In this document: piece after piece, positions 44,618 to 52,416 of the stretch
Position numbering within the stretch: the first letter of the stretch is position 1
How the letters are laid out: every line of letters starts with the position of its first letter
Source of the DNA: an uncultured Bacteroidaceae bacterium
Lineage (GTDB): Bacteria; Bacteroidota; Bacteroidia; Bacteroidales; Bacteroidaceae
Reading direction: 5' to 3'
Length of the DNA stretch: 64,000 bases
NCBI GenBank assembly: GCA_934394435.1
Contig: CAKRRN010000006.1
Span: forward strand, 22,233-86,232
The notes under the pieces: generated by a model
Told to the model about the DNA's origin: nothing
The model's input: the letters and a program-made list of their open reading frames with translations, nothing else
The model's database searches: none
Made by a program: the position numbers and the translations under genes

Positions 44618-44706
44618 CAGTATCTTAGGATACATCGCCAAGTATCTTAGGATACATCGCCAAGTATCTTAGGATACATTGCCAAGTATCTTAGAATACC
44701 CAACAA
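44618..44706 (+). repeat. 22-nt array C: four AGTATCTTAGGATAC units
   Basis: AGTATC begins at 44619, 44641, 44663 and 44685, exactly 22 nt apart. The first three carry the perfect inverted core GTATCYTARGATAC-type sequence GTATCTTAGGATAC and the linker ATCGCCA or ATTGCCA; the fourth has one change. The core is the reverse complement of the core in array B. It lies between convergent genes, 72 nt before array E. Confidence 0.92.
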
Positions 44707-44778
44707 AGGCTCTGTAGAAGTTCGTTGGGGGCAGAGCAATAGAGGGGACAGTTTTTCAACAAGTAAGGGCGGATGGTA

Positions 44779-44955
44779 AAGTAATATGGGATTCAAAGCC
44801 CAAGTAAGACGTCTTCGTTAGCCATTGAAGACGTCTTACTTTTTAGAGTGACTTTTTATTGATTTCCGTAGATACGTTTTCTTACTCTATAAACAGTAAA
44901 AAGGTAGGCATACTGCCATTTTTTTGTAAAATAGAAATAGTAGACGATGTTCATT
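44779..44955 (+). repeat. Interspersed repeat copy E: 22-nt array plus tail
   Basis: Units starting AAGTAATATGGG (44779), AAGTAAGACGTC (44802) and ATTGAAGACGTC (44824) are 22-23 nt apart. The tail TTACTTTTTAGAGTGAC... through CCGTAGATACG and CAGTAAAAAGGTAGGC matches copies A and F, and similarity fades near 44955. GAAGACGTCTTAC pairs with GTAAGACGTCTTC, so the last two units form a long hairpin. Confidence 0.85.
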
Positions 44956-44982
44956 TCCTGTCTCGTGCTTTTGTAAACACGA

Positions 44983-45022
44983 TTAAACCCAAATCGGAAT
45001 CTAATGACTGATTTGGGTTTAA
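44983..45022 (-). terminator. Terminator of the SulP gene
   Basis: TTAAACCCAAATC (44983-44995) pairs perfectly with GATTTGGGTTTAA (45010-45022). It lies 14 nt beyond the SulP stop codon on the minus strand. The stem sequence resembles the DPP IV terminator at 35197. Confidence 0.7.
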
Positions 45023-45035
45023 ACTATTTGTGGGT

Positions 45036-46727
45036 TTATGGACGCTCGGCTATCTCCTTTGCCTTTTCCAGAGCGACATTGATGTTGGGGCAGATGTGAT
45101 CTTTGCCCAACATGTGGCAAAATCCGTTGTGCTCAAGTACGCTGTACACGTTTGGTTGTACACCTGAAAGTACAATGTGCGTGCCTTCTCTGTGACTCAT
45201 CTGACATAGATTCTGCAGGTTGTGAATGCCTGTGGAGTCAATGAAGGGTACGCGGCGCATACGGATGATACGTACCTTGGGACGTTTTTCCATCGTAGCC
45301 ATTATGTCTTCAAACTTATTGGCAATACCGAAAAAGTAGGGACCGTTAATTTCATACACCTCCACACCCTGTGGAATGACAAGGTGCTCTTCGTGAACCT
45401 CTGCGTCTGTCTCCTCGTTAGGGTCTATTTCGTCTGCGATGACTTTGATTTGTGTGGTTTCAGCCATACGCTTCATGAAAAGAAGACAGGCAATTAAGAG
45501 TCCTACCTCAATGGCAATGGTGAGATCGAAGATGACCGTGAGGAAGAAGGTGATGAGTAAGACGGCAATGTCACTCTTAGGATTCTTCATTAGTTGTACG
45601 AATGTACGCCATCCGCTCATGCCGTAGCTGACAATTACCAGCACGCCTGCCAGGCATGCCATGGGGATGTAAGCGGCAAGAGGCATCAGGGCCAGAAAGA
45701 TAATCAGCAGGACTATTGCGTGCACGATACCTGCAATAGGTGTTCGTCCACCGTTGTTGATATTGGTCATAGTGCGTGCAATGGCACCCGTACAGGGAAT
45801 GCCTCCAAAGAGAGGCGTGCACAGGTTTGCGACTCCCTGTCCTATAAGTTCCTGGTTAGAATTGTGATGATCGCCACATACACCATCGGCCACAGTGGCA
45901 GAGAGTAGAGACTCAATGGCTCCTAATACAGCTATGACCATGGCTGTGGGGAAGAGACCCTTGAGACCCTCCCAGGTGATGTTGGGTACGCTGAGCGCAG
46001 GAATACTTGCTTTTATTTCTCCAAATTGATCACCGATAGTGGTTACGTGCAAGTCGCTGTTAGCATTGAGGAAGTATACACCTACTGTCATGGCTATGAT
46101 GGCTACCAGCGAACCAGGAATCTTCTTAGATATTTTCGGTGTAAGGATGATAATGAGTATGCTGAGCAGTCCGACAGCAGTTGTTGTCCAATCTATGCTC
46201 CCGAAATTCTGAAAGTAGACAATCCATTTCGATAGGAAATCTCCTGGCAACTTGCCTTCTATGCTCAGGCCAAAGAGATCCTTAATCTGGGTGGTGAAAA
46301 TTGTTACCGCAATACCGCTTGTGAACCCTACCACGATGGGATAAGGAATAAATTTGATAATGGTTCCCAAACGGCAAACACCTAATAAGATAAGGAATGC
46401 ACCTGCAAGCATGGTGGCAATCATCAGACCAGACAAACCCAATTGTGGGTCGTTGACAATACCGTATATGATTACGATAAACGCACCTGTGGGACCCCCT
46501 ATTTGCACTTTACTTCCTCCCAAGGCACTCACAATAAATCCACCTATGATGGCTGTCAGAATGCCCTGTGAAGGCGAAACACCCGAAGCAATGCCGAAGG
46601 CAATGGCTAATGGAAGGGCCACAATGCCCACAATAAGGCCAGCCATGAGGTCAGCCATAAGTTTTTCTCTGTTGTAATGCCGTAGCTCACTAATGATGCG
46701 CGGCGCAAAGCTGAGTTTGTTCATCAA
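45036..46727 (-). CDS. SulP family anion permease with STAS domain
   Basis: The 563-residue inner-membrane protein has ten or more hydrophobic segments (residues 20-430) with the SulP marks ALPLAIAFGIASGVSPSQGI near 38 and LGGSKVQIGGPTGAFIVI near 72. A cytoplasmic STAS domain follows (about 455-560), with MRRVPFIDSTGIHNL where the Asp-Ser of anti-sigma-antagonist-type folds is kept. Substrates of the family include sulfate, bicarbonate and dicarboxylates, and the sequence does not decide. It is a single-gene unit with its own promoter and terminator. Confidence 0.93.
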   Translation of the reverse strand: MMNKLSFAPRIISELRHYNREKLMADLMAGLIVGIVALPLAIAFGIASGVSPSQGILTAIIGGFIVSALGGSKVQIGGPTGAFIVIIYGIVNDPQLGLSGLMIATMLAGAFLILLGVCRLGTIIKFIPYPIVVGFTSGIAVTIFTTQIKDLFGLSIEGKLPGDFLSKWIVYFQNFGSIDWTTTAVGLLSILIIILTPKISKKIPGSLVAIIAMTVGVYFLNANSDLHVTTIGDQFGEIKASIPALSVPNITWEGLKGLFPTAMVIAVLGAIESLLSATVADGVCGDHHNSNQELIGQGVANLCTPLFGGIPCTGAIARTMTNINNGGRTPIAGIVHAIVLLIIFLALMPLAAYIPMACLAGVLVIVSYGMSGWRTFVQLMKNPKSDIAVLLITFFLTVIFDLTIAIEVGLLIACLLFMKRMAETTQIKVIADEIDPNEETDAEVHEEHLVIPQGVEVYEINGPYFFGIANKFEDIMATMEKRPKVRIIRMRRVPFIDSTGIHNLQNLCQMSHREGTHIVLSGVQPNVYSVLEHNGFCHMLGKDHICPNINVALEKAKEIAERP

Positions 46728-46764
46728 GAACTATTGGATTTTTTTGATTAGAAATTTCGGTGTG

Positions 46765-46772
46765 CAAAGGTA
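46765..46772 (-). promoter_or_regulatory. Putative -7 box for the SulP gene
   Basis: The minus strand reads TACCTTTG, 38 nt before the start; a TTTA sits 20 nt further upstream in the -33 position. Confidence 0.6.
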
Positions 46773-46898
46773 CGACAATTTCTTAAAATATGTAAAGATT
46801 TGCAGCGACTCTTCTGACCTTTATCTCAAGTGTCTTTATTTGAATGGTTCTCCTGCATTTTTGATAACTAAGTGGTCTTGCCGAATGACTAAAATGAG

Positions 46899-46906
46899 TA
46901 TATTTG
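46899..46906 (+). promoter_or_regulatory. Putative -7 box for the 46.9-49.1 kb gene run
   Basis: TATATTTG lies 29 nt upstream of the yccF-like ATG. A TTG lies 18 nt further up. Confidence 0.55.
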
Positions 46907-46935
46907 CAGGGAATAAATAGAATACATTATATATA

Positions 46936-47313
46936 ATGCGATTATTGGGAAATCTTATTTGGTGGGTGTTTGGTGGACTTGAGGCAGCTTTTGGCTATTT
47001 CACAGGTACGTTGGCTCTGGCTCTCACTATTGTCGGTATTCCAATGGCTATGCAGACATTCAAGTTGGGTTTGCTTTGCTTATGGCCTTTCGGAGCGCGC
47101 GTTGAATCAGGAGACTATCCTCCTGGCTGTCTGAGCCTCCCACTTAATTTGCTTTGGATGATATGTGGAGGGTTTTTAGCCTGGCTCATGCATGTGTTCT
47201 TTGGAATCCTGCTTGCTATCACCCTTATAGGTTTGCCCTTTGCTCGGCAGCATTTCAAAATGGCAAGACTGGTACTTGCTCCTTTCGGTAAAAACGTAAT
47301 ACTTGATTTCTGA
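46936..47313 (+). CDS. yccF: YccF family membrane protein
   Basis: The 125-residue protein has four hydrophobic segments in two similar halves (GNLIWWVFGGLEAAFGYFTG near residue 5 and NLLWMICGGFLAWLMHVFFG near 70), each followed by TLIGLP or TIVGIP and FK(L/M). This internal duplication is typical of the YccF/DUF307 family of inner-membrane proteins, whose role is unknown. It leads a run of six short genes with gaps or overlaps of a few nt. Confidence 0.85.
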   Translation: MRLLGNLIWWVFGGLEAAFGYFTGTLALALTIVGIPMAMQTFKLGLLCLWPFGARVESGDYPPGCLSLPLNLLWMICGGFLAWLMHVFFGILLAITLIGLPFARQHFKMARLVLAPFGKNVILDF

Positions 47314-47315
47314 GG

Positions 47316-47627
47316 GTGGCTTCCACGAGGATTGAAGAAGAAAAGAGGGTAGTGGAGATTATGATTCGTCTCTACTGCAAGCATCATCATAAGGGAAGGG
47401 TGTTGTGTACAGATTGTATGCAGTTGTTGGCTTATGCCCACAAGCGGCTTGAACATTGTCGCTATGGAGAACAAAAAGGTACATGCCGACTATGTCCTGT
47501 GCATTGCTATCATCCGGATAAAGCTAAACAAATGCGGATGGTAATGCGGTGGTCGGGACCAAGAATGATGTTGTTTTACCCTGTGATTTCAATTAAACAT
47601 ATGCTTTATGAGTTTTTATACAAGTAG
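47316..47627 (+). CDS. YgbA family (nitrous oxide-stimulated promoter) protein
   Basis: The 103-residue cytoplasmic protein starts with GTG two nt after the yccF stop. It has the Cys-rich pattern of the YgbA family: YCKHHHKGRVLCTDCMQLLAYA, then CRYGEQKGTCRLCPVHCYHP and WSGPRMML. The Cys and His residues suggest a metal or cluster site. YgbA in enterobacteria is linked to nitrosative stress; the role here is unknown. An ATG at codon 15 is an alternative start that would remove part of the conserved N-terminus. Confidence 0.8.
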   Translation: MASTRIEEEKRVVEIMIRLYCKHHHKGRVLCTDCMQLLAYAHKRLEHCRYGEQKGTCRLCPVHCYHPDKAKQMRMVMRWSGPRMMLFYPVISIKHMLYEFLYK

Positions 47628-47633
47628 TAGATA

Positions 47634-48110
47634 ATGAGTATGGAACAAAAATATAATAGTAGGGAAGAACGCGACCGAACGAAGCAGGAACCCCGAAAAC
47701 CTACAGGCAAAGTAAGCCGAGGCGAATATGCTCGGCAAAACAGCCTTTGGCTGGAGCAAAAATCACAGGAGGAAGGTGTAATGCCACTCTCGAAGGGAGT
47801 TTATTATAAAGTGCTGACTGAGGGCAATCGTGATGGAGACATGCCTACCCAGCGCAGTATTATCACGGTGCATTATACAGGAAGGCTTATCAATGGGCGT
47901 GTGTTTGATGGAAGCAGAGGAGGCACACCGCTTGCCATACGCCTTTGTGATCTCATCCAAGGATGGATAGTAGCACTTATGCGCATGCATGTAGGCGACC
48001 GGTGGGAAGTGTATATTCCTGCTGAAATGGGGTATGGAAAACGTCCTTTGCCAGGAATCCCTGGGGCTTCTACTCTTATCTTTGATATAGAATTGCTTGC
48101 TATAGGATGA
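47634..48110 (+). CDS. FKBP-type peptidyl-prolyl cis-trans isomerase, cytoplasmic
   Basis: The 158-residue protein has a charged N-terminal region (residues 1-50, many Arg, Lys, Glu) and one FKBP domain: GVYYKVL near 59, ITVHYTGRLINGRVFDGS near 80, LIQGWIVALMRMHVGDRWEV and PAEMGYGKR near 105-140, ending with ASTLIFDIELLAI. No signal peptide is present, unlike the periplasmic FkpA/Mip proteins. It would speed proline isomerisation in the cytosol. Its stop overlaps the start of the next gene by 4 nt. Confidence 0.9.
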   Translation: MSMEQKYNSREERDRTKQEPRKPTGKVSRGEYARQNSLWLEQKSQEEGVMPLSKGVYYKVLTEGNRDGDMPTQRSIITVHYTGRLINGRVFDGSRGGTPLAIRLCDLIQGWIVALMRMHVGDRWEVYIPAEMGYGKRPLPGIPGASTLIFDIELLAIG

Positions 48111-48421
48111 TGAACATACTGCAGTCGTCTTTTACGATTATGGAATTGAGCTTAGGAAAGGTCGTGTTGCTGGCTTTGCTTGCCCTTAATATTTTTACGT
48201 TCCTGCTTTATGGCATTGATAAGTACAAGTCGCGCCATGAAATGTGGCGCGTGTCAGAGCGCACACTTCTGCTGTTTGCACTGGCAGGAGGAAGTCTGGG
48301 GGCATGGGTTGGAATGCGTGTGTGGCACCATAAGACATTACATTGGAAGTTTCGCTATGGTGTGCCTTTAATCATTGTATTGCAAGTTATAGTGATACTT
48401 GCAGTGAAATTGTATAAATAG
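48107..48421 (+). CDS. DUF1294 family membrane protein
   Basis: The 104-residue protein has two hydrophobic segments (about residues 18-37 and 83-100) with the DUF1294 features FLLYGIDKYKSRHEMWRVSE and GGSLGAWVGMRVWHHKTLHW between them. The function of the family is unknown; in other bacteria the domain is sometimes fused to cold-shock domains. The start overlaps the FKBP gene by 4 nt; an ATG 12 codons later (MELSLGK) is possible. Confidence 0.82.
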   Translation: MMNILQSSFTIMELSLGKVVLLALLALNIFTFLLYGIDKYKSRHEMWRVSERTLLLFALAGGSLGAWVGMRVWHHKTLHWKFRYGVPLIIVLQVIVILAVKLYK

Positions 48422-48424
48422 ATT

Positions 48425-48721
48425 ATGTACCAGAAGTTTATAATAAACCAAGATGGTGTGCTCAGATTTGGTCAGGTATTTCTGCATCGTGATTTGCTGA
48501 GGTCTGGCGAGCAATGTACTTATGGAGGAGGATTATGGCGATTGGATGAGGAACGCAGAATAGTGCTTCTCTTTGGTCGGTCATTTGACTTTGGTGAGCC
48601 AGACTTTGAATATGTGCGTCGTATCGACTGGACAGGGCTGGGTGGAACTCCCATTCCTCTTTATTACATGAGAAACTGGCCCAGCGAGGAGACACTCATA
48701 CCCATCTATGCGAAGCGATGA
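48425..48721 (+). CDS. Small conserved-looking protein, function unknown
   Basis: The 98-residue cytoplasmic protein (FIINQDGVLRFGQVFLHRDL, YGGGLWRLDEERRIVLLFGR, then GLGGTPIPLYYMRNW) matches no family I recognise. The pattern suggests a mostly beta fold. It starts 3 nt after the DUF1294 gene and its stop overlaps the YjbR gene by 4 nt (ATGA), strong evidence that it is a translated member of this run. Confidence 0.72.
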   Translation: MYQKFIINQDGVLRFGQVFLHRDLLRSGEQCTYGGGLWRLDEERRIVLLFGRSFDFGEPDFEYVRRIDWTGLGGTPIPLYYMRNWPSEETLIPIYAKR

Positions 48722-49083
48722 ACGTAGAAGACATCAGACAGTATTGTTTGGCCTTGCCACAGACCAGCGAAGACTTCCCATTCGATGAGGATTGCCTGGC
48801 ATTTAGAGTTATGGGGAAAATATTTGCCATGATAAACTTGGAGAATACCAAGTGGTTTGTTCTGAAATGTGATTCAGACTATGCTATAGAATTGCGTGAG
48901 CAACACTGTGAGATAGAATCAGCTTGGCATATGAACAAGAAATACTGGAACCAAGTGGATATTTTCGGTGAGTTGCCAGACGAGTTTATTTATTCGCTCA
49001 TCCGCCACAGCTATGCCCAGGTGGTGAAAAAGTTTCCGAAGCGTGTGTTCAGAGACTTCCCACAGTTACTCGGTGTAGAATAA
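48718..49083 (+). CDS. MmcQ/YjbR family protein
   Basis: The 121-residue protein has the YjbR marks LALPQTSEDFPFDEDCLAFR near residue 12, GKIFAMINLE near 37, and a C-terminal part with SYAQVVKKFPKR. The family has a DNA-binding-like double-wing fold but its role is not known. It ends the run begun by yccF; a gap of over 200 nt follows before pflB. Confidence 0.88.
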   Translation: MNVEDIRQYCLALPQTSEDFPFDEDCLAFRVMGKIFAMINLENTKWFVLKCDSDYAIELREQHCEIESAWHMNKKYWNQVDIFGELPDEFIYSLIRHSYAQVVKKFPKRVFRDFPQLLGVE

Positions 49084-49291
49084 GGCTGTTTCTATAAGCG
49101 ACAGCTTGTGATTCAATACCAAAATTTAGTTACCAACACGGTCTTTTTGTGTACAGAACTACACAATGTAGATTAGAGGGCGAATATTTCTGCCTGTTTT
49201 GTATGGTCACATCAAAGAATGCACTTACCTTTGCACCCTCAAAGAGAAGGGGCGACCATATCCCCCCAGTTATAATTCAAAAGATTTAAGC

Positions 49292-51526
49292 ATGAAATTG
49301 ACCCACCAACTGAACCAGTATGAGGGATTCATCTGGAAGAGAGAGATCAACGTTCGCGACTTTATTCAGCACAATTACACACCGTATGAGGGTGATGCCT
49401 CATTTTTGGCTCCTGCCACCGAACGCACTTTGCGTTTGTGGAACCAACTGAGCGAGATGTTTAAGGTAGAGCGTGAGAAGGGCGTGTATGATGCGGAGAC
49501 GCGTCTCCCACAGACACTCACAACTTATGGTGCAGGATATATAAACAAAGAGGATGAGGTGATTGTAGGTCTGCAGACCGATGCTCCTCTCAAGCGTGGT
49601 ATCTTCCCTAAGGGTGGCATACGCATGGTAGAGTCGGCTCTTGAGGCTTATGGTTACAAGCTTGATAGCGAGACAAAAGAGATATATACCAAGTATCGCA
49701 AGACACACAATCAGGGTGTGTTCTCAGCTTATACAAAGGATATCCGCGATGCACGCCATAGTCACATTATTACTGGACTGCCCGACGCTTATGGTCGTGG
49801 ACGTATCATCGGTGATTATCGTCGTATTGCACTTTATGGTGTAGATAACCTCATCGAGGAAAAGAGGCGTTATATGGACCGCTTGGACATCTCTGAGATG
49901 AGCGATGAGGTGATTCGTTGCCGTGAGGAGATTACCGAACAGATTCAAGCTCTGAAGGACTTCGTGAAGATGTGTGAGGCTTATGGCTTCGATGTGACCA
50001 AGCCTGCGCAAAACGCACGTGAGGCAGTGCAATTTGTGTATTTCGGATATCTGGGCGCAGTAAAAGACCAAGATGGTGCAGCAATGTCTATTGGCCGTAT
50101 TTCTACATTCCTTGATATCTTCATCGAAAATGATCTGCGCGAAGGAAAACTTACTGAACAGGAGGCTCAGGAACTTATTGACCAGTTGATTATCAAATTG
50201 CGTATCGTACGTTTCCTTCGCACTCCTGAGTATAACGATCTCTTCTCTGGTGATCCTGTGTGGGTGACTGCAGCAGAGGGTGGTATGGGTATTGACGGTC
50301 GTACACTGGTGACTAAGACTTGCTTCCGTATGTTGCACACATTGGAGAATCTGGGTCCGGCTCCAGAACCAAACTTGACTGTACTGTGGAGCGAGCGTCT
50401 GCCAGAGGCATGGAAGCGCTACTGTGCAGAGATGAGCATCAAGACTTCAGCCATCCAGTATGAAAATGATGACCTTATGCGTCCTGACTATGGCGATGAC
50501 TATGGTATTGCCTGCTGTGTGAGTCCCATGAAGATTGGCAAGCAGATGCAGTTCTTCGGTGCGCGTGCAAATCTTGCGAAGTGCTTGCTCTATGCTATCA
50601 ATGGAGGTCGTGATGAGCGTAGCGGTGAACAGGTGGCTCCAGCTTATGCGCCTATCACAGCTGACATACTTAACTATGACGATGTGATGGATAAGTTCGA
50701 GCAGATGATGAAGTGGCTGGCAAGAACGTATGCCAATGCCCTGCATATCATCCATTACATGCACGACAAGTATGACTACGAGGCATTTGAGATGTCTTTG
50801 CATGATGGCGATGTAGAGCGCACACGTGCCACAGGTATTGCTGGACTTTCCATTGTAGCAGATTCGCTCGCTGCCATCAAGTTTGGCACGGTGAAAGTCA
50901 TACGCGATGAGCGTGGCTTGGCTGTAGGGTTTGAGAACAGCGGCTATGTTCCTTTTGGAAACAATGATGAGAATACTGATGCCCTGGCACTGATGATTAC
51001 AGAGAAGTTCATGGAATTCATGCGCCAGCACAATACTTATCGTGGTGCTAAACCCACACAATCATTGCTCACCATTACCTCAAACGTGGTATACGGCAAA
51101 TATACAGGAGCTACTCCTGACGGACGTCCTGCAGGCGTGCCATTTGCTCCTGGTGCCAATCCTATGAACGGACGTGACACACGTGGTGCTGTTGCAGCCT
51201 TGTCTTCTGTGGCAAAGTTGCCCTTCCAGCACTCACATGACGGCATCTCTTACACTTTTGCCATTTCGCCTGCGACATTGGGCAAACAGAAAGACGTGCA
51301 GATACAAAATCTGGTAAGTCTTATGGATGGCTACTTCACACCAGATGGTGGACATCACTTGAATGTGAATGTCTTTGACCGTCAGTTGCTCGTGGATGCT
51401 ATGGAGCACCCCGAGAAGTATCCTCAGCTTACCATTCGAGTATCAGGGTATGCTGTCAACTTCATCAAGCTGACTCGTGAGCAGCAATTGGATGTGTTGA
51501 GCCGTACCATCAACCAGAGCCTCTAA
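49292..51526 (+). CDS. pflB: Formate acetyltransferase (pyruvate formate-lyase)
   Basis: The 744-residue glycyl-radical enzyme converts pyruvate and CoA to acetyl-CoA and formate under anaerobic conditions. The start is placed at MKLTHQLNQYEGFIWK because the open frame further up (to 49199) has no family match. The catalytic Cys pair is in GIACCVSPMKIG near residue 407, and the radical Gly in RVSGYAVNFIKL near the C-terminus. The radical is installed by the activase encoded next. An inverted repeat between pflB and pflA may lower pflA expression. Confidence 0.96.
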   Translation: MKLTHQLNQYEGFIWKREINVRDFIQHNYTPYEGDASFLAPATERTLRLWNQLSEMFKVEREKGVYDAETRLPQTLTTYGAGYINKEDEVIVGLQTDAPLKRGIFPKGGIRMVESALEAYGYKLDSETKEIYTKYRKTHNQGVFSAYTKDIRDARHSHIITGLPDAYGRGRIIGDYRRIALYGVDNLIEEKRRYMDRLDISEMSDEVIRCREEITEQIQALKDFVKMCEAYGFDVTKPAQNAREAVQFVYFGYLGAVKDQDGAAMSIGRISTFLDIFIENDLREGKLTEQEAQELIDQLIIKLRIVRFLRTPEYNDLFSGDPVWVTAAEGGMGIDGRTLVTKTCFRMLHTLENLGPAPEPNLTVLWSERLPEAWKRYCAEMSIKTSAIQYENDDLMRPDYGDDYGIACCVSPMKIGKQMQFFGARANLAKCLLYAINGGRDERSGEQVAPAYAPITADILNYDDVMDKFEQMMKWLARTYANALHIIHYMHDKYDYEAFEMSLHDGDVERTRATGIAGLSIVADSLAAIKFGTVKVIRDERGLAVGFENSGYVPFGNNDENTDALALMITEKFMEFMRQHNTYRGAKPTQSLLTITSNVVYGKYTGATPDGRPAGVPFAPGANPMNGRDTRGAVAALSSVAKLPFQHSHDGISYTFAISPATLGKQKDVQIQNLVSLMDGYFTPDGGHHLNVNVFDRQLLVDAMEHPEKYPQLTIRVSGYAVNFIKLTREQQLDVLSRTINQSL

Positions 51527-51552
51527 GGAGACATTGGGTGACAGACAAAATG

Positions 51553-51591
51553 GCCTTCCCTGTGGAATAAATTCATTATCTCAGGGAAGGC
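51553..51591 (+). terminator. Hairpin between pflB and pflA
   Basis: GCCTTCCCTG (51553-51562) pairs perfectly with CAGGGAAGGC (51582-51591). Only TATTCTCTTCT follows, so partial termination is likely. Confidence 0.55.
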
Positions 51592-51648
51592 TATTCTCTT
51601 CTGATCCTCTCACTCAAAATATTCCTTTTTTCTAAACATAGTAAAAGA

Positions 51649-52383
51649 ATGAAAGGCAGAATACATTCTATTGAGACTTTTGGTGCAGTTGATGGACCAG
51701 GTATACGTTTTGTAACATTCATGCAAGGCTGTCCCATGCGTTGTGCCTTCTGCCACAATCCTGATACATGGGACTCACAAGCTCCCGTACAGTTTGAATG
51801 GGAACCAGACGAACTCCTTCATGAGGCTCTTCGTTATCGATCGTTTATTCGCAAGGGAGGAGTGACGGTCAGTGGAGGAGAACCTCTTATGCAGGCTGAG
51901 TTTGTGAGGGAATATTTCCGTTTATGCAAAGAAAAAGGCCTACATACCGCTCTGGATACTAGTGGGGCAATAAGTACAGCCAAGGCATTTTCCGTGTTAG
52001 ACTATACGGACTTGGTATTGCTCGATGTGAAGACTACCGATGATAATCTGCACCAGACTTATACAGGTCATACCCGAAAGTCTAATCAAGCATGGATGGA
52101 ACGGCTGGCAGAACTTGGTAAACCAACTTGGATTCGCCATGTAGTTGTGCCTGGTTATACGGCAGAAGAAAATCGTTTGCGTGATGTTGCCCAATGGCTG
52201 AGACCATATGTTGGCATTGTAGAGCGTATAGAACTACTTCCTTATCATACGCTTGGAACGTATAAATACGAGAAAATGGGCATTCCGTATCCTTTGGAAG
52301 GTGTACCTGCACTTTCGCAAGAAGAAATACAGCATGCCAGACAGGTGTTTAGAGACCTGCTCCCTAATGTGTCAATAGGCTGA
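51649..52383 (+). CDS. pflA: Pyruvate formate-lyase activating enzyme
   Basis: The 244-residue radical-SAM enzyme makes the glycyl radical on PflB. The iron-sulfur motif is CPMRCAFC (CxxxCxxC) near residue 30, GGVTVSGGEPL near 74 is the SAM-contacting loop, and the N-terminal IETFGAVDGPGIRFVTFMQG is diagnostic of the activase. It lies 122 nt after pflB. Its stop codon lies inside the hairpin at 52373-52413. Confidence 0.95.
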   Translation: MKGRIHSIETFGAVDGPGIRFVTFMQGCPMRCAFCHNPDTWDSQAPVQFEWEPDELLHEALRYRSFIRKGGVTVSGGEPLMQAEFVREYFRLCKEKGLHTALDTSGAISTAKAFSVLDYTDLVLLDVKTTDDNLHQTYTGHTRKSNQAWMERLAELGKPTWIRHVVVPGYTAEENRLRDVAQWLRPYVGIVERIELLPYHTLGTYKYEKMGIPYPLEGVPALSQEEIQHARQVFRDLLPNVSIG

Positions 52384-52413
52384 CACCGTGCTAAGGCAGG
52401 TGTCAGCCTATTG
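52373..52413. terminator. Bidirectional hairpin between pflA and the metallophosphatase gene
   Basis: CAATAGGCTGACACC (52373-52387) pairs perfectly with GGTGTCAGCCTATTG (52399-52413), a 15-bp stem with an 11-nt loop. The pflA stop TGA is within the left arm and the metallophosphatase stop is 4 nt past the right arm. No strong U-tract is seen. Confidence 0.6.
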
Positions 52414-52416
52414 AGT

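Noticed and set aside
44618..44706. CRISPR array
   Set aside because: Units follow one another at 22 nt with no unique spacers, and no cas genes are present.
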